Source: Burkholderiales bacterium (GTDB lineage Bacteria > Pseudomonadota > Gammaproteobacteria > Burkholderiales > SG8-41). From it: a stretch of 64,000 nt of DNA. A program made the translations under genes and the position numbers. The DNA is taken from assembly GCA_030683105.1 (NCBI GenBank), contig JAUXMZ010000048.1, positions 32,296 through 96,295 of the forward strand, given 5' to 3'. Shown here piece by piece: positions 25,666 through 34,085 of the stretch (positions are counted from its first letter, which is position 1; each line of letters starts with the position of its first letter). The notes beneath the pieces were generated by a model, which was given only the letters and a program-made list of their open reading frames with translations, was not told the DNA's origin and did not search any database.

Positions 25666-25793
25666 TGGATACCTGACAGAGCGGGTGGTTATAACGTGCT
25701 GCGCGCGCAGGGTCAAGACGAAACTGTCTGAGCGGTGCGAATTTCAATATACTCTGAATTGTTCATTGCACTGTCTGATAGTCCGCTCCCGTT

Positions 25794-26996
25794 ATGCCCG
25801 CAGATAAACAACAGCCTCTCAAGGGGATCAAGGTCATAGAACTCGGCACGCTGATCGCCGGGCCGTTCTGCGCGCGCATGCTCGCCGAGTTCGGCGCCGA
25901 AGTGATCAAGATCGAATCGCCCGACGGCGGAGACCCGCTGCGCAAGTGGCGCAAGATGTACGAGGGCACCTCGCTGTGGTGGTACGTGCAGGCGCGCAAC
26001 AAGAAATCACTCACTCTCAATCTCAGGTTGCCCGAGGCGCAGGAGGTCGTGCGCAAACTCGTCAAGGATGCCGATATCGTCATCGAGAATTTCCGGCCCG
26101 GCGCAATGGAAAAATGGGGGCTGGGCTGGGATGCGCTGTCTGAGATCAATCCCAAACTGATCATGGTGCGCCTGTCGGGCTTCGGCCAGACCGGACCGTA
26201 CCGCGACCGTCCGGGCTTCGGCGCGATCGGCGAGTCCATGGGCGGGCTGCGCTTTATCACCGGATTTCCGGACCGGCCGCCGGCGCGGGTCGGGGTGTCG
26301 ATCGGCGACTCGATCGCCGCGCTGCACGGCGTGATAGGCGCGATGATGGCGCTGCATAACCGCAACATGAACGGCGGGCGCGGCCAGTACGTCGATGTCG
26401 CGCTCTACGAAGCGGTGTTCAACATGATGGAAAGCGTGCTGCCGGAATACGGCATGTTCGGCCTGGTGCGCGAACGAACCGGCGCCTCGCTGCCGGGCAT
26501 CGTGCCCTCCAATACCTATATCTCGCGCGACAACAAGTATGTGGTGATCGGCGCCAACTCCGATTCCATCTTCAAGCGCATGATGCACGCGATCGGCCGT
26601 TCCGATCTCGCCGAGGATCCTGCGCTCGCGCATAACGACGGGCGTGTCGCGCGCACCGCGGAGATCGAGCAGGTGATCAGCGGGTGGGTCGCGGCCAACG
26701 ATCTTGATCGTGTGCTCGAAGTGCTGGAGAAGGCGGAAGTGCCGAGTGGCAAGATCTACGATATCGCCGATATCGTCAGCGATGCGCACTTTGAGGCGCG
26801 CGGGATGATCCGCGAATTCAAACTCGGCGACGGCAAGCCGATCAAGCTTCCCGCCATAGTGCCCAGGCTGTCGGAAACGCCGGGTGAGACGCGCTGGGTG
26901 GGCCCCGCACTCGGCGAGCATACGGCGGAGATACTCGGCAGCCTCGGCTATAGCGCGGAACAGCAACAGGACCTGAAGCGCCGCGGCGTGATTTAG
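25794..26996 (+). CDS. CaiB/BaiF family III CoA-transferase
   Basis: 400 residues, ATG 25794. It starts LKGIKVIELGTLIAGPFCAR and continues MLAEFGAEVIKIESP, the class III CoA-transferase opening. It also contains NFRPGAMEKWGLGWDAL, RLSGFGQTGPYRDRPGFGAI, and RVGVSIGDSIAALHGVIGAM with the candidate catalytic Asp. The full family length is present. It transfers CoA between carboxylic acids (for example succinyl-CoA to an aromatic or dicarboxylic acid). It probably belongs to the same catabolic capacity as the receptors and hydrolases nearby. A palindromic element follows. Confidence 0.92.
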   Translation: MPADKQQPLKGIKVIELGTLIAGPFCARMLAEFGAEVIKIESPDGGDPLRKWRKMYEGTSLWWYVQARNKKSLTLNLRLPEAQEVVRKLVKDADIVIENFRPGAMEKWGLGWDALSEINPKLIMVRLSGFGQTGPYRDRPGFGAIGESMGGLRFITGFPDRPPARVGVSIGDSIAALHGVIGAMMALHNRNMNGGRGQYVDVALYEAVFNMMESVLPEYGMFGLVRERTGASLPGIVPSNTYISRDNKYVVIGANSDSIFKRMMHAIGRSDLAEDPALAHNDGRVARTAEIEQVISGWVAANDLDRVLEVLEKAEVPSGKIYDIADIVSDAHFEARGMIREFKLGDGKPIKLPAIVPRLSETPGETRWVGPALGEHTAEILGSLGYSAEQQQDLKRRGVI

Positions 26997-27007
26997 GACG
27001 CATAGCA

Positions 27008-27290
27008 AAATCAAATAATCAGCCGCCGATGAACGCCGATGAAAAGGCAAATAAACAGGATTTACAGGAAAATCAGGTTTGAATAAAAAACATCAAATAA
27101 ATGATGTAAATCTTGTTAATCTTGCCTATGGTTTCTCGCTCTCGATCTTATCCGCGTTCATCGGCGTTCGATCCCTCTCTCCCGACCTCTTTCCCAATGG
27201 GAGAGAGGAGGCAATTGTTTCCCTTCTCCTTCCGGGAGAAGGGCCAGGGAAGAGGGCCGGGCGGTTTCCCCGGTCTTGGTCTTTTTGATC
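27008..27290. repeat. Palindromic element, gccgatgaac type, copy 3, with nested insert
   Basis: Left end caaaatcaaa, arm gccgccgatgaacgccgatg (27022-27041), inner pair aaacaggatttacaggaaaa and gatgtaaatcttgttaatct, right arm gttcatcggcgttc (27156-27169). Between that arm and the outer end (ggcggtttccccggtcttgg, 27260-27279, then tctttttga) sits about 90 bases with its own palindromes: ctctctcccg ... gggagagag and cccttctcc ... ggagaaggg. The element ends directly at the ATG of the transporter gene. Confidence 0.75.
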
Positions 27291-28586
27291 ATGGCGGCTG
27301 AGCGCCAGGGCAGTCTGGCTCCCGGCGTGCGACCGCGCGAAGTGTGGTCGTGGGCGATGTACGATTTCGCCAACTCCGGCTACACCACGGTTGTCATCAC
27401 CGCCGTATTCAATGCCTACTTTGTTGCCGAGGTCGCGGGCAACGCACCGTGGGCGACATTCGCCTGGACCTGCGCGCTCGCGGTGTCCTACGCGCTGATC
27501 ATGCTTACCGCGCCGCTGCTGGGCGCGTACGCTGATGCGCATGCGGCGAAGAAGCGCTTGCTGATTGTCACCACGCTCGGCTGTATTCTGTTCACTGCGG
27601 CGCTGGCTTTCGTGGGGCGCGGCGATCTGTGGCTCGCGATCGCACTGATCGTGCTGTCCAACTTCTTTTTTGGCAGCGGTGAGAACCTGATCGCGGCGTT
27701 TTTGCCGGAACTGGCGCAAAGCGAAGCGCTGGGCCGCGTCTCGGGCTGGGGCTGGAGCCTCGGTTATCTCGGCGGGCTGGTCAGTCTTGGCGCCTGTCTT
27801 GCCTACGTGATCTGGGCGCAGGCGCAGGGCATGGAGGCCACCGGGTTCGTGCCGGTCACCATGCTGATTACGACAGCGATTTTCGCTTTGGCCAGCCTGC
27901 CCACGTTTTTATTTCTGCGCGAGCGCGCGACCCCGGTGTCGAATGCCGGCGCGGTGGTGCGCGAAGCGTTTTCCCGTCTGCGCGACACGCTGCGCCACGC
28001 GCATCGCTATACCGACCTGCGGCGCTTTCTGATCTGCATCGTGTTTTACCAGGCGGGCATACAGGCGGTGATCGCGCTGGCCGCGGTGTACGCCCAGCAG
28101 GTGATGGGCTTTACCACGCGCGATACGCTGTTTCTTATCCTGCTCGTCAATATCACCGCCGCAGCCGGCGCTTTCCTGTTTGGCCAGGTGCAGGACCGGC
28201 TCGGGCATGTGCGCACCATCGTGCTGACCCTCGCCGGCTGGATAGTGGCGGTGCTGCTCGCCTACGCCGCGCAAAGCCCGCCGCTGTTCTGGGTCGCGGC
28301 CAACCTGGTCGGCGTGTGTCTTGGCGCCAGCCAGTCGGCAGGGCGCGCGCTGGTCGGGTATCTGAGTCCGCCGGCGCGCACCGCGGAGTTTTTCGGCCTG
28401 TGGGGCCTGGCGGTCAAGCTCTCGTCCATCCTCGGGCCAGTCACCTATGGCGCGGTCACGTGGGTCTCGAACGGCGACCACCGGCTCGCGATCCTGATCA
28501 CCGGCACTTATTTCGTGGCGGGAATCGCGATCATCGCCAGTCTCGACGTGCGTCGCGGGCGGGCCGCCGCACTCGATCCGAAATAA
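27291..28586 (+). CDS. MFS transporter, UMF1 family
   Basis: The start ATG at 27291 gives 431 residues (MAAERQGSLAPGVRPREVWS); an alternative TTG at 27276 lies inside the repeat. It begins WSWAMYDFANSGYTTVVITA, the UMF1 signature, and carries 11-12 membrane segments. The late block RTAEFFGLWGLAVKLSSILG is also diagnostic. UMF1 proteins are inner-membrane permeases related to fungal vacuolar amino-acid effluxers; the substrate here is unknown. The gene has no separate ribosome site visible between the repeat and the ATG, so expression may depend on the element. Confidence 0.88.
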   Translation: MAAERQGSLAPGVRPREVWSWAMYDFANSGYTTVVITAVFNAYFVAEVAGNAPWATFAWTCALAVSYALIMLTAPLLGAYADAHAAKKRLLIVTTLGCILFTAALAFVGRGDLWLAIALIVLSNFFFGSGENLIAAFLPELAQSEALGRVSGWGWSLGYLGGLVSLGACLAYVIWAQAQGMEATGFVPVTMLITTAIFALASLPTFLFLRERATPVSNAGAVVREAFSRLRDTLRHAHRYTDLRRFLICIVFYQAGIQAVIALAAVYAQQVMGFTTRDTLFLILLVNITAAAGAFLFGQVQDRLGHVRTIVLTLAGWIVAVLLAYAAQSPPLFWVAANLVGVCLGASQSAGRALVGYLSPPARTAEFFGLWGLAVKLSSILGPVTYGAVTWVSNGDHRLAILITGTYFVAGIAIIASLDVRRGRAAALDPK

Positions 28587-28689
28587 CGGTAATTTCTCAC
28601 TGGCCTGCAACCCGGCTTCATTCTACAATCCCCGGACACCAAAAAAGGTGCGCGCCGGACTCAACCCGGCGCTGACGCGGGAAAATCAC

Positions 28690-30237
28690 ATGCTCAAGTG
28701 GATTACAGGCGACAAGCTCGATCACCCGATGGCCGACGCCAGGCAGGCGCGCGAGATCATCGCCGACCTGCCTACGATCGATTCCTCAAGAGCGCTGGAA
28801 GACATTATCTACTGGCTCGATTCGCTGAACCATACCGAGGGTTTCAAGCTCGACCGCCGCTTCGAGAACATCGACCTTCTGGACGTGGCCGCGAAAAACC
28901 ACCAGCGCAAGCTGTCGCAGGATTACCTGTCGACGGAGCGCCAGCAGAAATTCCGCGAGAACAAACTGTGGAAAGGCGTTTACGGCCTGTGGAAACATCT
29001 CGGAGATGCGTATCTCAAATGCGTCGCGCAGTACGAGAGCGGCACAACGACTGCGTCATCCTCCAGGAAAATACTGCCGGTCATCGCGGCGCGCGGCCTG
29101 CGCGCGCTGAGCCTGCAGCTGAAATGGACGCTGCTGCGCTACGGGCTGGCGGAACCGCGGATCTGGTCTGAAATGTCGCGTCTTTACCAACTGGCGGAGG
29201 CTGGCGGCTTTGCGGACAACGTGATCGCGGTTTATCCGGGTTCCCACGGGCAAAGCACGGTCCGGCAGGAATTCCTGAAGGCGATGATGATATCGGCGTC
29301 CTCGACCGATGGCCTGACCCCGGTGCAACAGGAAATCGCCGAGCGCGTGGTTGCTCATTTTTCCAGCCTGTTCAGGCTTGAGAAAACCCCGTCGGCGGCA
29401 TGCAATTATTATTTTGATCTGGGCGGCTCAAATCCTCCCGCACGCATGATCAAGGGCGCGGCGCCTGGTGCCACGTTGCGCTATTTTGGCGCGGGTGAGG
29501 GCCTGCCCCGGCTCAAGCGGCTGGCGGCGGAAATAAAAGAGACCGGAGGCATTCCGCAGGATGTCCATCTGGGCGGCACTTTCCAGAACGAGATGATTGT
29601 CGGCGTCCTGAATCATCTCGTGCAGTACTGGTCTGAAAATCCCCCGGAGCGCAGCACACAGCGCCACAAGATGGCCACCCGCATCACCATCGTGCCGGGC
29701 CTCACCGATATCCTGAACACGCTCGATCCCGCCCACAGTGACGAGCTGGATTTCAGCCAGGATCAGACCGCCGAGAGCTGGATCGTCGAGAATGTGAGCG
29801 ATGGCGGCTACGGTGCGATCATTCCGGCGGCACAAAGCGACTGGGTCAAAGTCGGCGGACTGATCGGCGTGCAGAGCGAAACGTCGATTTACTGGGGCAT
29901 AGGACTGGTCCGCCGCGTTGCAAGCGATGAGTACCAGCAGCGCCGCGTCGGCATCCAGCTGCTGTCGAAAACCGCGATTCCAGTCAGGATTTCTCACGCT
30001 GCCTCAGGCGTAGCGGACAGTGGTGACCGCGAGCCCGAGCCTGCGATCCTGTTGTCGACTTCGCCCGACAGCAAGGGCGAAGTCGGCGTCGTCATGCGGG
30101 CCGGCCTCTACAATCCGCGCGACAGCCTGGATATGACGGTCAGCGGCAAGCCCTATCTGCTGATGCCGGCCAGCATGGTCGAAGGCGGCGAAGATTTCGA
30201 CTGGGCCCGGTTCAAGGTGATGCGGCGGGCGGGGTGA
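28690..30237 (+). CDS. Conserved hypothetical protein with PilZ-like C-terminal region
   Basis: 515 residues from ATG 28690 (MLKWITGDKLDHPMADARQA). Residues 1-330 are helical and contain no motif I can name. The C-terminal ~130 residues are beta-rich: DWVKVGGLIGVQSETSIYWG, then IGLVRRVASDEYQQRRVGIQ, then LLSKTAIPVRI. That order (a strand, 'G-x-V-R-R', 'V-G-I-x-x-L') resembles PilZ-type barrels that follow regulatory proteins, but the RxxxR and DxSxxG diguanylate-binding residues are not evident. Similar architecture is familiar among betaproteobacteria without assigned function. It is a single gene, followed by a repeat-rich gap. Confidence 0.75.
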   Translation: MLKWITGDKLDHPMADARQAREIIADLPTIDSSRALEDIIYWLDSLNHTEGFKLDRRFENIDLLDVAAKNHQRKLSQDYLSTERQQKFRENKLWKGVYGLWKHLGDAYLKCVAQYESGTTTASSSRKILPVIAARGLRALSLQLKWTLLRYGLAEPRIWSEMSRLYQLAEAGGFADNVIAVYPGSHGQSTVRQEFLKAMMISASSTDGLTPVQQEIAERVVAHFSSLFRLEKTPSAACNYYFDLGGSNPPARMIKGAAPGATLRYFGAGEGLPRLKRLAAEIKETGGIPQDVHLGGTFQNEMIVGVLNHLVQYWSENPPERSTQRHKMATRITIVPGLTDILNTLDPAHSDELDFSQDQTAESWIVENVSDGGYGAIIPAAQSDWVKVGGLIGVQSETSIYWGIGLVRRVASDEYQQRRVGIQLLSKTAIPVRISHAASGVADSGDREPEPAILLSTSPDSKGEVGVVMRAGLYNPRDSLDMTVSGKPYLLMPASMVEGGEDFDWARFKVMRRAG

Positions 30238-30245
30238 TTTTTTCT

Positions 30246-30284
30246 AATGTTGAGTGTTGAGTGTTGAGTGTTGAGTGGCGAGCG
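30246..30284. repeat. Tandem heptamer tgttgag
   Basis: Four to five copies of tgttgag/tgttgagtg directly after the stop codon region of the preceding gene, degenerating into gcgagcggtgagcg. It is the start of a 668-base gene-free stretch. Confidence 0.7.
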
Positions 30285-30360
30285 GTGAGCGCGCTGTGAT
30301 GGGGCGTGGTCTAAAACCTAATGAAACCGCCCAGTCTTCTTTTCAACACCTTCTTTATAA

Positions 30361-30450
30361 CACCCGCTCGACGGGTGCGCTTGACGGGTGCCTAAAATCC
30401 AAAAGAGCATGAACGCGAAGGACGCAAAGGATCGCAAAGGAAAACGAAGG
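30361..30450. repeat. CACCCG-CTCGA-CGGGTG hairpin and cgcaaagg arm
   Basis: A hairpin at 30361-30377, then a second half-copy cttgacgggtg (30380-30390), related to the hairpins at 10195 and 41544. It is followed by an array of 9-base units (gcgaaggac gcaaaggat cgcaaagg, 30416-30441), another arm type of the palindromic element family. Confidence 0.6.
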
Positions 30451-30483
30451 ATTCTTTTCAACACGTCCATTCAGGGATGCGCG

Positions 30484-30712
30484 AAGAAAAGTATAATAAA
30501 AACAACGGGTTAAATTACCCCCGTGAATGAGGGCACGCTGCGGGACAGCGGAACAGTTCTTCGTGCAACATCCGTTTCGCACGGAGCACACGGAGGGCAC
30601 TGAGAAAAGCAGAGATTGATGAATTACCTCCGTGAACTCCGTGTGCTCCGTGCGAACCGCAGTTAACGGAATATTGAAAAGAATTCTCCGTGCGAACCCT
30701 GACTTGAATCCG
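30484..30712. repeat. Dispersed palindromic element, cacggag type, copy 2
   Basis: tataataaaaac at 30492 to cgaaccctgact near 30705. It aligns with 769-945, except that the 55-base core 30589-30643 is the reverse complement of 867-921 (50 of 55 positions). Its right end (ctccgtgtgctccgtgcgaa ... ttaacggaatattgaaaagaa) matches 10224-10285. No gene in the stretch 30238-30905. Confidence 0.8.
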
Positions 30713-30845
30713 GGGGGAGATCCAATCCAAGGCGAAACTGGGTACTGATTTCGCGCAGATTTTTGTATCGAACCGATCTTACGGCGTATTATTCAGAGCA
30801 ATGTATCCGTAGGCACCCGTGTTACCCCCATGGGGGACAGGACAG

Positions 30846-30881
30846 TGTCAACGAAATCGGATTAGTTGACACAATGTCAAC
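30846..30881 (+). promoter_or_regulatory. Operator-like inverted repeat upstream of the Mrr-like gene
   Basis: GTTGACA-caa-TGTCAAC (30865-30881) is a perfect 7-base inverted repeat. A third half-site tgtcaac lies at 30846-30852. The site ends 24 bases before the start codon, where a repressor would block transcription. Confidence 0.5.
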
Positions 30882-30905
30882 CACTTCAAGATAGGTTTGA
30901 GTTCA

Positions 30906-31901
30906 ATGAAGCGCCCCCGTACTAGGTCGCGAGAGTTCGAGCTACTGGCGTCCCGAATTGAAGGCGCTCTTGCGCCAAAGGGAGCCAAGGTAAAGTCGCC
31001 AGACCGAATACGCGATAAAATCACAGGTCAATACCGCGAGGTCGATGTCTCAATCAGATACACGGTGGGGAGTTGCGACCTCCTAATCACCATTGAATGC
31101 CGAGATCGCTCACGCGTTCAAGATGTTACATGGATTGAGCAGCTCGCCACCAAGCGTGCACACATCGGCGCTGATCGAACAATCGCAGTCTCATCGACCG
31201 ACTTCACTGAAGCGGCGGTGCGAGCAGGCGCGGCGCACAACATATCTCTTCGGCGGATTTCCGAGTTAACCGACGACGAAATCAGCGGTCTAACCAGTCA
31301 GCTTGAGGTGACCATCGGCTTTATTGACTTCACTCTCGGTCGCATGACTTTGGCTTACCGTTACGCAAGCGATAGGCCGCTAGCGCTTGATGAGGCCTCG
31401 CGAAACCTCTTCAATTCCCTCGCCTGGGATGCACCTATCTTCCGCTGTAACGATGCGAAAGATCCGGTTACCTTGAATGACTTGATAGCGCGCTCTATGC
31501 CGAAGCCGCCTGGCTTCCCGAGCATGCAGTCGACAGGGGCTACAAACTCACTATCGGCAACATTCAGCCGAAACCCTATCTTGGACCACCTTCCAGAAGT
31601 ACCGGCGGACGGCAGCCCCATCAGCGACACTCTTACGTTGCACATTGAGGATGAGGACGTCTCCGTCCAGACGGACCAGGGGCCTAAACTGCTTCGAGAA
31701 CTTTCGTTCGAGGTGACTGCGCAGCGTCGCACGGAGCAGATCTCGGCATCTCGAGTCGCCGATTACTCTGATGAGCATCGCATCGTTGGTCGATTTACCG
31801 AGCACGAAGTGCAGCTCGGCGGCAATCGATCTTTACGTGTGTTTTCGCATCCCACAATCGAATCTAACACCGAGGCGCTCGGAAAACCCGATGAAACCTA
31901 A
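30906..31901 (+). CDS. PD-(D/E)xK-like (Mrr-type) protein with altered catalytic motif
   Basis: The start ATG at 30906 gives 331 residues (MKRPRTRSREFELLASRIEG). The N-terminal domain (about 1-120) has the Mrr-like order: a helix, REVDVSIRY with D47, then LLITIECRDRS with E64-C-R66, then AVSSTDFTEAAVRAGAAHNI. Lys would be expected where Arg66 stands. The C-terminal ~200 residues are strands and loops with no recognised domain (TLHIEDEDVSVQTDQGPKLL). It may be a non-cutting sensor or an enzyme with a variant site. Composition is AT-richer than its neighbours, it is flanked by repeats, and a strong operator-like palindrome lies upstream, all fitting an acquired defence or regulatory gene. Confidence 0.7.
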   Translation: MKRPRTRSREFELLASRIEGALAPKGAKVKSPDRIRDKITGQYREVDVSIRYTVGSCDLLITIECRDRSRVQDVTWIEQLATKRAHIGADRTIAVSSTDFTEAAVRAGAAHNISLRRISELTDDEISGLTSQLEVTIGFIDFTLGRMTLAYRYASDRPLALDEASRNLFNSLAWDAPIFRCNDAKDPVTLNDLIARSMPKPPGFPSMQSTGATNSLSATFSRNPILDHLPEVPADGSPISDTLTLHIEDEDVSVQTDQGPKLLRELSFEVTAQRRTEQISASRVADYSDEHRIVGRFTEHEVQLGGNRSLRVFSHPTIESNTEALGKPDET

Positions 31902-32066
31902 CAACCGGCTGCAACCGACGCGGGGTTGATCCGGGATGTTAATCCAGTGGCACTCTGACGAACCAGCGATTCTCAGTTTTGCCCAGATCGGAGAGCCGAT
32001 CAAGGCTCGAACCAGTGCATTTTTCTGCCAGGAACCTCGGCTTTGCCGCGCGCCGGAACACCTATG

Positions 32067-32288
32067 TTAGAGCAGCTTGTTGAAGTCCTCGATACCGAGG
32101 TTGGCTTGACGCAAGATTGCGCGAAGCGTCCCCCGGTCGAGTTCTTTGTGGTCGGGAACGACCAGTTGGGCAAACGGATTGTCGCGACGCAGGATGATAT
32201 GGGAGCCGTGCTGCCGCTTCTGGTAAAAACCGGCTTTAACGAGTGCCTTGACGCAATCGCGACCCGAAAGCCGCGGCAGTTTGCTCAC
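32067..32288 (-). CDS. hicA: HicA toxin
   Basis: 73 residues: SGRDCVKALVKAGFYQKRQH followed by GSHIILRRDNPFAQLVVPDHK. The catalytic His of HicA is in QHGSHIIL (G-S-H). It has the dsRNA-binding fold and family length. It blocks translation by cutting mRNA and tmRNA. It starts inside the last codons of the antitoxin gene (4-base overlap), so the pair is translated as one unit. Confidence 0.93.
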   Translation of the reverse strand: MSKLPRLSGRDCVKALVKAGFYQKRQHGSHIILRRDNPFAQLVVPDHKELDRGTLRAILRQANLGIEDFNKLL

Positions 32289-32491
32289 ACGGCTACCAGC
32301 ATTGTGTCGAAATGTTCCTTGGGCACGGGCAGCCCGTCTTCCTGCAAGGCTGCAACGTAACCCTCGATAGCCTCTTTAATATTGGCTATGACCTCTTCTT
32401 TGGTGCGGCCCTGGCTTATACAGCCGGGCAGACTTGGACACTCTGCGACCCAGTAACCGTCTTCACCGTGGGCTATGACGACTTGTCTCAT
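32285..32491 (-). CDS. hicB: HicB antitoxin, short form
   Basis: 68 residues: a partial RNase-H-like fold, with EDGYWVAECPSLPGCISQGR followed by TKEEVIANIKEAIEGYVAAL. It lacks the C-terminal DNA-binding helix-turn-helix or ribbon-helix-helix found in many HicB proteins, so autoregulation must involve another route. The gene precedes hicA, the reverse of the E. coli order but common for this short type. Confidence 0.92.
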   Translation of the reverse strand: MRQVVIAHGEDGYWVAECPSLPGCISQGRTKEEVIANIKEAIEGYVAALQEDGLPVPKEHFDTMLVAV

Positions 32492-32588
32492 GTTGTCATC
32501 CTCAAAAAGCCTTTCGGCTCATGCGCATTATTTTAGCAGTTTCGCGGGCGGCTCGGACTTCGGGCACCTTGTCGCCAATTTCTGATGG

Positions 32589-33272
32589 CTACGGCGCCAG
32601 CACGCGCTTAAGCCAGATGCCGATATCCTGAATCTCTTCCAGGCTTACCGAGTGTTGCATCGGGTAGTCATGCCATTCCACGCGGTAGCCCATCTTCTCC
32701 AGAAATACTTTCGAGTTCGACCCCATCGCGTACGGCACCACCGGATCGTGGAGGCCGTGCGCCATGAACAGCGGCGTGCGCTGATTGGCCGGCGACGCTT
32801 CCTGCGGCAGGCTGTCGGCGAGCGGCAGGTAGGCGGAGAGCGCCATCACGCCGGCGAGTTGCTGCGGATAACGCAGGCCGGTTTGCAGCGCCACCGCGCC
32901 GCCCTGGGAGAAACCTGCCAAAACTATGTTTTTAAAAGATATTCCTCTTTCAGCTTCGCGCGCGACCAGCTTGCCGATGGCGGCCTGCGAGGCGCGCACG
33001 CCGTTCTCGTCGGCGCGCTTCGAGCCGCCTTCGAGATCGTCGAGGCTGATGTCGTACCAGGCGCGCATCACGTAGCCGTTGTTGATGGTCACGGGTTGCA
33101 TCGGCGCGTGCGGGAAAATGAAGCGGACAGGCCGCGCCTGCGGCAGGCCGAGTTCCTGCGCGACGGGGACGAAGTCGTTGCCGTCGGCGCCCAGGCCGTG
33201 CATCCAGATCACGCTGGCGGTCGGGTTGCTGCCGGTTTCTATTTCAATTGCTTCGAGTAGTTGTTCGGGCAT
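32589..33272 (-). CDS. Alpha/beta-hydrolase, phospholipase/carboxylesterase family
   Basis: 227 residues, ATG at 33272. It has the family opening ASVIWMHGLGADGNDFVPVA, the oxyanion and PARPVRFIFPHAPMQPVTIN blocks, the nucleophile elbow GFSQGGAVAL (Ser), the Asp in AHGLHDPVVPYAMG and the His in YPMQHSVSLEEI, so the triad is complete. It is a cytosolic carboxylesterase of the EstB/lysophospholipase-like type; natural substrate uncertain. Single gene; a palindromic element lies between it and mogA upstream. Confidence 0.92.
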   Translation of the reverse strand: MPEQLLEAIEIETGSNPTASVIWMHGLGADGNDFVPVAQELGLPQARPVRFIFPHAPMQPVTINNGYVMRAWYDISLDDLEGGSKRADENGVRASQAAIGKLVAREAERGISFKNIVLAGFSQGGAVALQTGLRYPQQLAGVMALSAYLPLADSLPQEASPANQRTPLFMAHGLHDPVVPYAMGSNSKVFLEKMGYRVEWHDYPMQHSVSLEEIQDIGIWLKRVLAP

Positions 33273-33284
33273 TTAAAAAATCTC

Positions 33285-33478
33285 AAAAAGCATTAACACG
33301 AAGGACACAAAGGACACGAAGGAAAAGCAAATAAAAAATATGAAGCTTCAAAAGATCCTCAGCGCATGGAGATAAGAAAATCCGAACCTTACCTCCTCGG
33401 CCTATAAATGGAAAATTTTAGTTTGGTTTACTTTGTGTCCTTTGTGTCCTTTGTGTCCTTCGTGTCTCAGCTTTTCGC
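33285..33478. repeat. Palindromic element, cacaaagga type
   Basis: Left end tcaaaaagc, arm aacacgaaggacacaaagga (33295-33314) continuing cacgaagg. A loop of about 100 bases follows, then the inverted arm ctttgtgtcctttgtgtcct (33431-33450) and gtgtccttcgtgtc, then the outer end tcagctttttcg-like. The right end encodes the last codons and the stop TGA (33467-33469) of mogA on the minus strand. Confidence 0.8.
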
Positions 33479-34060
33479 TCTTGGCCGTATCGCCGACTTC
33501 GGACGGAACGCTTTCACCACCGCGTCGTTCGTCTCGATATACGGCCCGCCGATCAGGTCTATGCAGTAGGGCACCGCCGCGAAGATGCCGTTAACTACCG
33601 TCTTGCCGCTGTCGTCTTTCAACCCTTCCAGCGTTTCTTTAATAGCCTTGGGCTGGCCCGGCAGGTTGATGATCAGCGCTTTGCCGCGGATCACCGCGAC
33701 CTGCCGCGACAGGATCGCGGTCGGCACGAATTTCAGGCTCACCTGCCGCATCTGCTCGCCGAAGCCCGGCATCACCCTGTCGCCCACCGCCAGCGTTGCT
33801 TCGGGCGTCACGTCGCGCAGCGCGGGGCCGGTGCCGCCGGTGGTCAGCACGAGGTGGCAACCGTCCTCATCCACCAGTTCCCTGAGCGCGGCCTCGATCT
33901 GCGGTTGTTCGTCGGGAATCAGGCGCGTCACCATGCGCCACGGTGAAGCCAGCGCCGTGCCGAACCACGCCTGGAGCGCGGGGATGCCCTGGTCCTCGTA
34001 GACGCCCTGGGAGGCCCGGTCGCTGACGGAGACCAGGCCGATCACTAGTTCTTCGCTCAT
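33467..34060 (-). CDS. mog: Molybdopterin adenylyltransferase MogA
   Basis: 197 residues, ATG 34060. It starts ELVIGLVSVSDRASQGVYED and has HLVLTTGGTGPALRDVTPEA, the MoCF-biosynthesis motif binding molybdopterin; MPGFGEQMRQVSLKFVPTAI and IINLPGQPKAIKETLEGLK complete the family blocks. It adenylylates molybdopterin before Mo insertion. The last three codons plus stop come from the end of an intergenic palindromic element, so the natural C-terminus has been replaced. It is on the same strand as darP, but the two products are unrelated. Confidence 0.93.
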   Translation of the reverse strand: MSEELVIGLVSVSDRASQGVYEDQGIPALQAWFGTALASPWRMVTRLIPDEQPQIEAALRELVDEDGCHLVLTTGGTGPALRDVTPEATLAVGDRVMPGFGEQMRQVSLKFVPTAILSRQVAVIRGKALIINLPGQPKAIKETLEGLKDDSGKTVVNGIFAAVPYCIDLIGGPYIETNDAVVKAFRPKSAIRPRAKS

Positions 34061-34085
34061 TGAATTTCCGCCGCGGAAAAGTTTT

